In this document: positions 1-6,046 of the stretch, piece after piece
How the letters are laid out: every line of letters starts with the position of its first letter
How positions within the stretch are numbered: position 1 is the stretch's first letter
Source of the DNA: an uncultured Nocardiopsis sp.
GTDB taxonomy: Bacteria > Actinomycetota > Actinomycetes > Streptosporangiales > Streptosporangiaceae
Assembly: GCA_937957845.1 (NCBI GenBank)
Contig: CALGOD010000023.1
Location: 1 to 6,826, forward strand
DNA length: 6,826 nt
Direction: 5' to 3'
Notes under the pieces: model-generated
What the model saw: the letters and a program-made list of their open reading frames with translations, nothing else
Database searches by the model: none
Told to the model about the DNA's origin: nothing
Program-made: the position numbers and the translations under genes

Positions 1-17
1 TCCTTCGGAGGACGTCC

Positions 18-572
18 GTGTTTCCCTCTGGCCAGGACCCGTACGACCCCGACGGAACACAGGGCGGCCTGCCGCCGCGGAGGACGTCGGACTTCGGAGG
101 CGGATTCGGTGCTCTGAGCCCCGACGCGCCCCTGCCCAAGAAGGTGGCGGTCGTGCGCACCCTCATGTTCGTGGGCGGTGCCTGTGGTCTCGCCCTGTCC
201 GCCCTCTTCCTCATGGGGCTGGTCGTGCCGGCCGAGGCCATGACGGAGGTCATGCGACAACAGGCCGAGCTCGCGGAACAGGAGGGCGTGGAGTTCGCGG
301 TCGACGTCGAGACGGTACGCGCCATGATGGGGGCGATGGCCGTGATCACCGGCGCCTACGGACTGCTGTCCACCCTGTTGGCCGGAAGGATCCGTCGACG
401 CACCGTCGGAGTGTTCTGGGGGGTCGTGGTCTTCCAGGCGGCCGCGGGCGCGCTCCTGCTGTGGAATCTGCTCGCCGGGGACTTCTTCGCGATCGTCCCC
501 TTGGGCTTCACCGCCATGATGGTGGTGTACATGCTCTCCCGCGAGGGTCGCGCCCACTACGGACTCCTCTGA
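18..572 (+). CDS. Small four-helix integral membrane protein, function unknown
   Basis: This encodes a 184-residue protein that I do not recognise as a named family. The GTG start is supported by GGAGGA at 7-12, five bases upstream. Residues 1-42 are rich in Gly, Pro and Asp and look disordered and cytoplasmic. Hydrophobic segments follow at about 44-70, 103-123, 129-151 and 157-173. The loop at 71-102 is rich in Glu and Gln and could form a short helix. A basic patch, RIRRR at about 124-128, sits between the second and third segments, which suits a cytoplasmic turn under the positive-inside rule and puts both termini inside. There are no cysteine pairs, catalytic motifs or signal-peptidase site. 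Actinobacteria carry many such proteins with a low-complexity head and four helices. Stem-loops just after the stop suggest that its transcript ends there. The coding call is firm and the function is open. Confidence 0.85.
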   Translation: MFPSGQDPYDPDGTQGGLPPRRTSDFGGGFGALSPDAPLPKKVAVVRTLMFVGGACGLALSALFLMGLVVPAEAMTEVMRQQAELAEQEGVEFAVDVETVRAMMGAMAVITGAYGLLSTLLAGRIRRRTVGVFWGVVVFQAAAGALLLWNLLAGDFFAIVPLGFTAMMVVYMLSREGRAHYGLL

Positions 573-589
573 ACCGAACTCCGCCGCGC

Positions 590-635
590 GTTCCCTCCGG
601 GAACCGCCACGCCCTCCCTCCTCAGGAGGGGAGGC
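590..635 (+). terminator. Tandem stem-loops after the membrane protein gene
   Basis: Two hairpins begin 18 bases after the stop codon. The first is GTTCCC (590-595), loop TCC, GGGAAC (599-604), a perfect 6-bp stem. The second pairs 611-621 with 625-635 around the loop TCA, giving an 11-bp stem with one C/A mismatch and one T-G wobble. Neither has a T-tract, which is common for actinobacterial terminators. The position directly after a gene end supports intrinsic termination or 3'-end processing. Efficiency cannot be judged from sequence. Confidence 0.6.
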
Positions 636-650
636 CGACCCCACCACCCC

Positions 651-708
651 GTCCACAGGCGGAGACCGTCGAACGTCGGTGGTCTCCGTCATCGTCGAGG
701 TCCACAGG
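651..708 (+). repeat. 9-bp direct repeat GTCCACAGG flanking a hairpin
   Basis: GTCCACAGG occurs at 651-659 and again at 700-708, one copy on each side of the 658-690 stem-loop. The second copy runs into the AGGAGG of the next gene. The first copy with two preceding bases reads CCGTCCACA (649-657), which resembles the actinobacterial DnaA-box consensus TTGTCCACA with pyrimidines at the first two positions. The second copy has AG there and fits less well. A binding role is a guess. Confidence 0.4.
658..690 (+). promoter_or_regulatory. Long stem-loop upstream of the MmcQ-like gene
   Basis: Bases 658-672 pair with 676-690 around the loop ACG. The core CGGAGACC (660-667) is perfectly complementary to GGTCTCCG (681-688), and the rest of the 15-bp stem holds three G-T wobbles. 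It ends 15 bases before the AGGAGG at 706-711, so it would sit in the 5' leader of the downstream operon. It could be a third terminator, a processing site, an attenuator or an operator, and the sequence does not decide between them. No T-tract follows. Confidence 0.5.
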
Positions 709-718
709 AGGAAGGGAG
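706..718 (+). promoter_or_regulatory. Ribosome-binding region that decides the start at 724
   Basis: AGGAGG (706-711) runs into a second purine tract, GGGAG (714-718), which lies five bases before the ATG at 724. The earlier in-frame GTG at 679 lies inside the 658-690 stem-loop, has no Shine-Dalgarno sequence, and would add 15 residues that do not look like the family N-terminus. Confidence 0.7.
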
Positions 719-723
719 CGTCC

Positions 724-1149
724 ATGGTCCCCGGGAGGTTCGTCGACGCGGCCCTGTGGTTCCCCGAAGCGGGGGAGAGCGAGCCCTTCGGCCCCCAGGC
801 CCTGGTCTACAAGGTGGCGGGCCAGAAGATGTTCGCCCTCCTCAGGGGAGGAGGCGACGCGGAGGGCACGGCCGTGGTGAACCTCAAGTGCGACCCGGGA
901 CTCGCGCTGGAGCTGCGCGCCCGATTCCCGGACGTCACCCCCGGTTACCACATGAACAAGGAACATTGGAACTCCGTCCTCCTGGACGGCACGGTGCCCG
1001 ACGAGGAGATCCTGGAGATGCTCCGGCACTCCTACGTCCTGGTCGCCAGGAGCCTGCGACGGGCGGACCGAGATCGGGTGCTCGCCGCTCTGGGCGAGGA
1101 CATGCCGCCGCTGTACGAGGGGCCGGAGCAGTCATCGGAGGGGGTCTGA
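724..1149 (+). CDS. MmcQ/YjbR family protein
   Basis: This 141-residue protein has the hallmarks of the MmcQ/YjbR family: an N-terminal helix and FPE turn (about 6-16), EPFGP (20-24), the strand LVYKVAGQKMFALL (27-40), NLKCDP (53-58), and the signature TPGYHMNKEHWNSV (72-85). Its length is normal for the family. YjbR-type proteins adopt a CyaY-like alpha/beta fold and are often annotated as DNA-binding, but their cellular role is not established. The start at 724 is chosen from the ribosome-binding site and the family N-terminus. The stop is 19 bases before recD2, so the two are probably co-transcribed. The preceding gap contains no TA dinucleotide, so a standard TANNNT -10 is absent and the operon promoter is not identified. 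Family assignment is confident; any link to DNA repair is inferred only from the neighbour. Confidence 0.88.
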   Translation: MVPGRFVDAALWFPEAGESEPFGPQALVYKVAGQKMFALLRGGGDAEGTAVVNLKCDPGLALELRARFPDVTPGYHMNKEHWNSVLLDGTVPDEEILEMLRHSYVLVARSLRRADRDRVLAALGEDMPPLYEGPEQSSEGV

Positions 1150-1168
1150 CCCCGGAAAGGACGGCCAC

Positions 1169-3427
1169 GTGTCCGACAAGACCGTCCGGTCCGCCGTCGT
1201 TCAAGGAGTCCTGGAACGGATCACCTACGCCAACGAGGAGACCGGGTACACCGTCGCCCGCGTCGACACCGGACGCGGTGGCGACCTGCTCACCGTCGTC
1301 GGTTCCCTCATGGGGGTCCAACCCGGGGAGGCTCTGCGCATGCACGGGCGCTGGGGCTCCCACCCCCAGTACGGGCGCCAGTTCCACGTGGACGACTACA
1401 CGACCGTCCTGCCCGCCACGATCCAGGGTATTCGTCGTTACCTCGGCTCGGGGCTGATCAAGGGCATCGGCCCGAAGATGGCCGAGCGTATCGTCGACCA
1501 CTTCGGCACCGATGCCCTGGACGTCATCGAGGAGAGTCCCGAGCGGCTCGTCGAGGTGCCCGGCCTGGGCCCCAAACGCACGAAGCTCATCACCGAGGCC
1601 TGGGAGGAACAGAAGTCCATCAAGGAGGTGATGGTCTTCCTCCAGGGAGTGCAGGTCACCACCTCCCTGGCCGTGCGCATTTACAAGAAGTACGGCGACG
1701 CCTCCATCGACGTCGTGCAGAAGGAGCCCTACCGCCTGGCCGCCGACGTGTGGGGGATCGGCTTCAAGACCGCCGACACCATCGCCCGTGCGGTCGGCAT
1801 CCCGCACGACAGTCCGCAACGTGTGATGGCCGGTATCCAGTTCACCCTCTCGGAGTCCATCGGTGACGGACACGTCTACCTGCCCGAGGAGAAGCTCATC
1901 TCCGCCGCGGTGAAGATCCTCCAGGTGGACTCCGGTCTGGTGATCGAGTGCATCGCCGAACTCGTGGCGACCGAGGGGGTGGTCCGCGAGACCGTTCCCG
2001 GCCCCGAGGGCGAGCCCGTGCGGGCCGTCTACCTGGTGCCCATGCACCGGGCCGAGATCGGTCTGGCCTCCGGCCTGCGCACCCTCCTCGAACACCCGGT
2101 CGATCGTATGCCCGCGTTCGCCGGGGTGGACTGGGACACGGCCCTGGAGTGGCTGCGGTCCCGAACGCGCGCCGAACTCGCCGAGGCCCAACGCGAGGCC
2201 GTACGTCTGGCGCTCACCGAGAAGGTGTGCGTGCTCACCGGCGGGCCGGGTTGTGGAAAGTCCTTCACCGTGGCCTCCATCGTCACCCTGGCGGCCGCCA
2301 AGCAGGCCAAGATCATCCTGGCCGCACCCACCGGGCGCGCCGCCAAGCGCCTCACCGAGATGACCGGCATCGAGGCCTCCACGGTGCACCGGCTCCTGGA
2401 GCTGCGTCCGGGCGGGGAGGCCGCCTACGACCGGGACAACCCTCTCGACTGTGACCTGTTGGTGGTGGACGAGGCCTCCATGCTGGACGTACTGCTGGCC
2501 AACAAGCTGGTCAAGGCGGTCCCGCCCGGAGCGCACCTGTTGTTCGTCGGTGACGTGGACCAGCTCCCCTCCGTGGGGGCCGGACAGGTGTTGCGGGACC
2601 TGCTCGACGGGGACTCGCCCGTCCCGAACGTGCGCCTGACCCATGTCTTCCGCCAGGCCCAGCACTCGGGGGTGATCACCAACGCCCACCGGATCAACAA
2701 CGGCGAACCGCCGCACTTCCAGGGCATGTCCGATTTCTTCCTCTTTCCCTGTGAGGAGTCGGAGGACGCCGCCGAGATGGCCGTGGACGTGGTCGCCCGC
2801 CGTATCCCGCGCCGGTTCGGCCTCGACCCGCGTCGGGACGTGCAGGTCCTCACCCCCATGAAGGGCGGTCCGGCCGGTGCGACCAACCTCAACATCGCGC
2901 TCCAGGCGGCCATCACCCCCTCGGGCGACCACGTTCCCGAACGCCGCTTCGGTGGACGCGTCTTCCGCGTCGGTGACAAGGTCACGCAGGTCCGCAACAA
3001 CTACGAGAAGGGGGAGAACGGGGTCTTCAACGGAACCCTCGGCGTGGTGACGGGCATCGACTCCGTCGCCCAGGAGGTCCTGGTCCGTACGGACGAGGAC
3101 GAGGACGTCGCCTACGACTTCGCCGAACTCGACGAGCTCGCCCACGCCTACGCCGTCACCGTGCACCGCTCCCAGGGCAGCGAGTACCCCGCCGTGGTCG
3201 TTCCCGTCACCACCAGCGCCTGGATGATGCTGCAGCGCAACCTGCTCTACACGGCCGTCACCAGGGCCAAGAAACTGGTCGTGCTCGTCGGTTCCCGCCG
3301 AGCCCTGGCCCAGGCGGTCCGCAACGCCTCGTCCGGACGCCGACACACGGCCCTGGCGCACCGGCTGCGGTCCGTCGCGCGCGGGAACGACCCCGGCCCC
3401 GCGTTCCCCGACCCCGAAATGTCGTAG
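1169..3427 (+). CDS. recD2: RecD2-type ATP-dependent 5'-3' DNA helicase
   Basis: This is a 752-residue superfamily 1B helicase, the stand-alone RecD relative that acts without RecBC and is known from Deinococcus and Bacillus for DNA repair and replication-fork maintenance. An OB-like N-terminal region (about 10-85) is followed by helix-hairpin-helix elements near 93-113 (KGIGPKM), 125-150 (VPGLGPKR) and 185-210 (WGIGFKTAD). The motor core has Walker A GGPGCGKS (358-365, Lys364), Walker B DLLVVDEAS (429-437, Asp434 and Glu435), motif III GDVDQLPSVG with Gln465, motif IV VFRQ with Arg495, VTVHRSQGSEY (663-673) and motif VI LLYTAVTRAKK with Arg699. The segment near 600-635 fits the SH3-like insertion of domain 2B. 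All catalytic motifs are intact and the length is normal. The GTG start has GGAAAGGA at 1154-1161, seven bases upstream. It follows the MmcQ-like gene by 19 bases and precedes the NUDIX gene by 22. Identity is very secure; the repair role comes from homologues. Confidence 0.97.
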   Translation: MSDKTVRSAVVQGVLERITYANEETGYTVARVDTGRGGDLLTVVGSLMGVQPGEALRMHGRWGSHPQYGRQFHVDDYTTVLPATIQGIRRYLGSGLIKGIGPKMAERIVDHFGTDALDVIEESPERLVEVPGLGPKRTKLITEAWEEQKSIKEVMVFLQGVQVTTSLAVRIYKKYGDASIDVVQKEPYRLAADVWGIGFKTADTIARAVGIPHDSPQRVMAGIQFTLSESIGDGHVYLPEEKLISAAVKILQVDSGLVIECIAELVATEGVVRETVPGPEGEPVRAVYLVPMHRAEIGLASGLRTLLEHPVDRMPAFAGVDWDTALEWLRSRTRAELAEAQREAVRLALTEKVCVLTGGPGCGKSFTVASIVTLAAAKQAKIILAAPTGRAAKRLTEMTGIEASTVHRLLELRPGGEAAYDRDNPLDCDLLVVDEASMLDVLLANKLVKAVPPGAHLLFVGDVDQLPSVGAGQVLRDLLDGDSPVPNVRLTHVFRQAQHSGVITNAHRINNGEPPHFQGMSDFFLFPCEESEDAAEMAVDVVARRIPRRFGLDPRRDVQVLTPMKGGPAGATNLNIALQAAITPSGDHVPERRFGGRVFRVGDKVTQVRNNYEKGENGVFNGTLGVVTGIDSVAQEVLVRTDEDEDVAYDFAELDELAHAYAVTVHRSQGSEYPAVVVPVTTSAWMMLQRNLLYTAVTRAKKLVVLVGSRRALAQAVRNASSGRRHTALAHRLRSVARGNDPGPAFPDPEMS

Positions 3428-3439
3428 CCCCCCGCTACG
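3423..3439 (+). repeat. Inverted repeat across the recD2 stop and the NUDIX -10
   Basis: CGTAGC (3423-3428) pairs with GCTACG (3434-3439) around the loop CCCCC. The left arm contains the recD2 TAG stop and the right arm covers most of the TACGCT motif. An alternative pairing, GCCCC (3427-3431) with GGGGC (3442-3446), would exclude it. No T-tract follows, so it is a poor terminator. It may be a protein-binding palindrome or may have arisen by chance. Confidence 0.4.
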
Positions 3440-3441
3440 CT
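3436..3441 (+). promoter_or_regulatory. Likely -10 element for leaderless transcription of the NUDIX gene
   Basis: TACGCT matches the actinobacterial TANNNT -10 pattern and ends eight bases before the GTG at 3450. That is the spacing expected when transcription starts on the first base of the start codon. The absence of a good Shine-Dalgarno sequence agrees with leaderless initiation. No clear -35 box is visible about 17 bases upstream, within the end of recD2. Confidence 0.5.
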
Positions 3442-3449
3442 GGGGCATC

Positions 3450-3884
3450 GTGGAGCAGCAGACCCTGATCGTGGTGGGCGCCGCCGTCATCCGCGACGGC
3501 CGCGTCCTGGCCGCCCAACGCGCGGAACCCGAGGCCCTACGCGGCCGATGGGAGTTCCCCGGTGGCAAGGTCGACCCGGGGGAGACGGCGGCCCAGGCCC
3601 TGGTCCGCGAGTGCCGGGAGGAACTCGGAGTCGTGGTCCGTCCCCTGCATCAGCTCGGGGTGGACGTTCCCTTCCCCGCGCCCGGCCGTGCCCACACACG
3701 CCCCGCCGTGCTGAGACTGTGGCGTGCGGAGTTGCTCTCCGGAGAACCCAGACCCCTGGAGCACCTCTCCTTGCGTTGGCTCGCGGCCACGGACCTGCGT
3801 ACCCTGGACTGGCTTCCCGCCGACGTGCCCCTCCTCGGCACGGTCGAACCCCTGCTCACGGCGGGAGCGGTCACACGTCCCTGA
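3450..3884 (+). CDS. MutT-type NUDIX hydrolase (probable 8-oxo-dGTP diphosphatase)
   Basis: This 144-residue protein carries a complete NUDIX box, GX5EX7REUXEEXGU. Gly39, Glu45, Arg53, Glu54, Glu57, Glu58 and Gly60 are all in register, so the divalent-metal site should be intact. WEFPGGKVDPGE (34-45) is the MutT-type entry to the box, and the C-terminal LEHLSLRW (103-110) plus LDWLPAD (119-125) resemble the purine-recognition end of MutT. The expected reaction is hydrolysis of oxidised dGTP to the monophosphate and pyrophosphate, which keeps 8-oxoguanine out of DNA. Actinobacteria have several MutT paralogues with different substrates, so no gene symbol is given. The GTG start places the first beta strand directly at the N-terminus, as usual, but lacks a strong ribosome-binding site. 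The gene can be read from the recD2 transcript and probably also from its own leaderless promoter. Confidence 0.92.
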   Translation: MEQQTLIVVGAAVIRDGRVLAAQRAEPEALRGRWEFPGGKVDPGETAAQALVRECREELGVVVRPLHQLGVDVPFPAPGRAHTRPAVLRLWRAELLSGEPRPLEHLSLRWLAATDLRTLDWLPADVPLLGTVEPLLTAGAVTRP

Positions 3885-3894
3885 TGCGGCGACG

Positions 3895-3966
3895 GTGACT
3901 CCAGCGGTCCGCCGGGGCCTCGCGTGGTGGGGACCGTCACACCGGGTGGTCCGCCGTCCGGGCGGA
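3895..3966 (+). terminator. Weak structured region after the NUDIX gene
   Basis: TCCGCC (3950-3955), loop GTCCG, GGCGGA (3961-3966) forms a 6-bp stem. Upstream, GTGAC (3895-3899) and GGTCC (3906-3910) can pair with GTCAC (3936-3940) and GGACC (3931-3935) in an irregular long stem. GGTCCGCCG is also repeated at 3906-3914 and 3948-3956. There is no T-tract. This is the most plausible place for the upstream transcript to end before the typA promoter, but the support is weak. Confidence 0.3.
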
Positions 3967-4001
3967 GGCACACGTTTACTCGTCGACCCGCTATGGCCGC
4001 A

Positions 4002-4007
4002 TAAAAT
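4002..4007 (+). promoter_or_regulatory. Probable -10 element of the typA promoter
   Basis: TAAAAT matches the TATAAT consensus at five of six positions and lies in an AT-rich run (4001-4012) that stands out in this GC-rich window. Transcription would start near 4014, giving a leader of about 50 bases. No convincing -35 box sits at 16-18 bases; TTTACT (3975-3980) is about 21 bases upstream. The rest of the 181-base gap has no other recognisable site apart from the stem-loops listed separately. Confidence 0.55.
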
Positions 4008-4031
4008 AAGTAACGGGCCGTGGCAATCTAC

Positions 4032-4060
4032 GGTCTCTTCCCAGTACAGGAAACGAGACT
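4032..4060 (+). promoter_or_regulatory. Stem-loop in the typA leader that could mask the ribosome-binding site
   Basis: GGTCTC (4032-4037) pairs with GAGACT (4055-4060), including one G-T wobble. TTCC (4038-4041) then pairs with GGAA (4049-4052), leaving a 7-base loop and a 2-base bulge (4053-4054). The only purine-rich sequence before the ATG at 4066, AGGAAACGAGA, lies in the right arm. The fold would therefore compete with ribosome binding. A regulatory or temperature-sensing role is a hypothesis. Confidence 0.4.
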
Positions 4061-4065
4061 TTCCC

Positions 4066-5952
4066 ATGTCCAGCGCTACACCCGTCGAGGGCTCCGCACG
4101 TCGTGGCGATCTCCGCAACGTCGCGATCGTGGCCCACGTGGACCACGGCAAGACGACGCTCGTCGACGCCATGCTCTGGCAGTCCGGAGTGTTCCGCGAG
4201 AACCAGGACGTTCACGACCGGGTGATGGACTCCGATGACCTGGAACGCGAGAAGGGCATCACCATTCTCGCCAAGAACACCGCCGTCCACTACACCACGC
4301 CCGAGGGCGAGGACGTGGTCATCAACATCATCGACACCCCCGGCCACGCCGACTTCGGCGGCGAGGTCGAGCGTGGCCTGTCGATGGTCGACGGTGTGGT
4401 CCTGCTCGTCGACGCCAGCGAGGGGCCCCTTCCCCAGACCCGTTTCGTGCTCCGTAAGGCCTTGGAGGCCAAGCTTCCGGTCATCCTCGTCATCAACAAG
4501 GTCGACCGGCCCGACAGTCGCATCGCCGAGGTCGTGGACGACGCCTACGAGTTGTTCATGGACCTGGACGCCGACGAGTCCCAGATCGACTTCCCGATCG
4601 TCTACGCCTGCGCCCGGGACGGAAGGGCCTCCCTGGAGCGCCCCGCCAACGGCAGCGTTCCCGACAACGACAACCTCGTGCCGCTGTTCAGCACCATCCT
4701 GAAGACCATCCCGGCCCCCGAGTACCTCCCCGGCGCACCCTTGCAGGCCCACGTCACCAACCTGGACGCCTCCCCGTTCCTGGGCCGTCTGGCACTGTGC
4801 CGCGTCCAGCAGGGGGAGCTGCGCAAGGGCCAGCACGTGGCGTGGATCCGCGCCGACGGCAGTGTCCGGCAGGTCAGGCTCACCGAGCTGTTCATGACCG
4901 AGGGACTGGAGCGCAAGCCCGCCGAGAAGGCCGGTCCCGGTGACATCGTCGCCATCGCCGGCATCGATGACATCATGATCGGCGAGACCATCGCCGACCC
5001 ACAGAACCCGGTCCCGCTGCCGCTGATCCAGGTCGACGAGCCCGCCATCTCCATGACCATCGGCACCAACACCTCGCCGTTGGTCGGTAAGGCCAAGGGC
5101 ACCAAGGTCACCGCTCGTCTCGTCAAGGAGCGGCTGGACAGGGAGCTCGTCGGTAACGTGTCGCTGCGGATCCTGCCGACCGAGCGCCCGGACGCCTGGG
5201 AGGTGCAGGGCCGCGGGGAGCTGGCCCTGGCCATCCTCGTCGAGCAGATGCGCCGCGAGGGCTACGAGCTGACCGTCGGCAAGCCCCAGGTGGTCACCAG
5301 GATCGTGGACGGCAAGGTGCACGAGCCCGTCGAACGCCTGACCGTGGACGCCCCCGAGGAGCACATGGGCGCGATCACCCAGCTGCTCAGTGTCCGCAAG
5401 GGTCGCATGGAGAACATGGTCAACCACGGCACCGGCTGGGTGCGGATGGACTGGTTGGTGCCCTCCCGCGGCCTCATCGGTTTCCGGACCGAGTTCCTCA
5501 CGGAGACACGCGGCACGGGTATCGCCCACCACGTCTTCGAGAAGTTCGAGCCGTGGTTCGGTGAACTGCGCACCCGCGCCAACGGCTCCCTGGTGGCGGA
5601 CCGTCCCGGAGCGGCCGTCGCGTTCGCGATGTTCAACCTCCAGGAGCGCGGCACGCTCTTCGTCGAGCCGGGCACCGAGGTCTACGAGGGCATGGTCGTG
5701 GGTGAGAACGCGCGTTCGGAGGACATGGACGTCAACATCACCAAGGAGAAGAAGCTCACCAACATGCGCTCGGCCACCGGTGAGGAGCTGGAGCGCCTGG
5801 TGCCGCCGCGAAGGCTCTCCTTGGAGCAGGCCCTGGAGTTCTGCCGTGAGGACGAGTGCGTGGAGCTCACCCCCGAGCACGTGCGCATCCGCAAGGTCGT
5901 CCTGGACCAGAAGGAGCGCGCCCGGATGACGGCCAACCAGAAACGCCGCTAG
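4066..5952 (+). CDS. typA: Translational GTPase TypA/BipA
   Basis: This 628-residue protein is a ribosome-associated GTPase of the EF-G/LepA class. In other bacteria TypA/BipA helps 50S subunit assembly and growth in the cold or under stress. The GTPase motifs are G1 AHVDHGKTT (23-31), switch I EKGITI (62-67), G3 DTPGH (90-94) and G4 NKVD (144-147). G5 reads YACA (180-183), with Cys182 where many homologues have Ser. Domain II begins near HVTNLD (229-234), GRGELALA (382-389) marks the EF-G-like domain, and the BipA-specific C-terminal region starts near HEPVERLTVDAPEEHMG (419-435) and ends in a basic tail. Length fits the family. The reading frame stays open upstream to 3724, but that extension overlaps the NUDIX gene and lacks family similarity, and the ATG at 4066 gives the normal short N-terminus. 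It has its own promoter-like element, a structured leader and a strong hairpin after its stop, suggesting a single-gene transcript. Confidence 0.97.
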   Translation: MSSATPVEGSARRGDLRNVAIVAHVDHGKTTLVDAMLWQSGVFRENQDVHDRVMDSDDLEREKGITILAKNTAVHYTTPEGEDVVINIIDTPGHADFGGEVERGLSMVDGVVLLVDASEGPLPQTRFVLRKALEAKLPVILVINKVDRPDSRIAEVVDDAYELFMDLDADESQIDFPIVYACARDGRASLERPANGSVPDNDNLVPLFSTILKTIPAPEYLPGAPLQAHVTNLDASPFLGRLALCRVQQGELRKGQHVAWIRADGSVRQVRLTELFMTEGLERKPAEKAGPGDIVAIAGIDDIMIGETIADPQNPVPLPLIQVDEPAISMTIGTNTSPLVGKAKGTKVTARLVKERLDRELVGNVSLRILPTERPDAWEVQGRGELALAILVEQMRREGYELTVGKPQVVTRIVDGKVHEPVERLTVDAPEEHMGAITQLLSVRKGRMENMVNHGTGWVRMDWLVPSRGLIGFRTEFLTETRGTGIAHHVFEKFEPWFGELRTRANGSLVADRPGAAVAFAMFNLQERGTLFVEPGTEVYEGMVVGENARSEDMDVNITKEKKLTNMRSATGEELERLVPPRRLSLEQALEFCREDECVELTPEHVRIRKVVLDQKERARMTANQKRR

Positions 5953-5971
5953 GGCCGTCCTTCCGGCGTTC

Positions 5972-5994
5972 GCGGGGGCGGATGCCGCCCCCGC
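5972..5994 (+). terminator. Terminator hairpin after typA
   Basis: GCGGGGGCGG (5972-5981), loop ATG, CCGCCCCCGC (5985-5994) form a perfect 10-bp stem starting 20 bases after the stop. The next bases are GC-rich, and the first T-run (TTTT, 6010-6013) is about 15 bases further on. It therefore lacks the classic T-tail but fits the tail-less hairpins common at actinobacterial gene ends. Confidence 0.75.
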
Positions 5995-6031
5995 TCCGGG
6001 CGCGGCGAGTTTTCCGGACGAACGTGTCGGG

Positions 6032-6037
6032 TAGACC
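6032..6037 (+). promoter_or_regulatory. Possible -10 element before the DUF6758-like gene
   Basis: TAGACC begins like a TANNNT -10 but lacks the final T. It ends nine bases before the ATG at 6047, a spacing compatible with near-leaderless transcription. TTTTCC (6010-6015), 16 bases upstream, could be a weak -35. A separate promoter is likely because of the typA terminator, but this exact site is uncertain. Confidence 0.35.
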
Positions 6038-6046
6038 CTGAGCAGC

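Noticed and set aside
6..88. Direct repeat CGGAGGACGTC at 6-16 and 78-88.
   Set aside because: One copy is the ribosome-binding site and the other is coding. An 11-base match in GC-rich DNA is weak evidence of a functional repeat.
679..723. Earlier GTG start for the MmcQ-like gene.
   Set aside because: It lies inside the 658-690 stem-loop, has no Shine-Dalgarno sequence, and the extra residues do not fit the family.
837..854. Hairpin CCTCCT/AGGAGG inside the MmcQ-like gene, sharing the 11-mer CCCTCCTCAGG with the stem at 611-635.
   Set aside because: It encodes a plausible loop (LLRGGGD) in an intact gene. The similarity is best explained by GC-rich sequence and chance.
935..3568. An 877-codon open frame on the minus strand opposite recD2.
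   Set aside because: It mirrors recD2 codon structure. Such frames are expected opposite G/C-rich third-position genes. The product is low-complexity His, Gly and Val without any domain, and the plus-strand gene is intact.
3724..4065. In-frame upstream extension of typA by 114 codons.
   Set aside because: It overlaps the NUDIX gene in another frame, crosses the likely promoter and has no TypA similarity. The family N-terminus begins at 4066.
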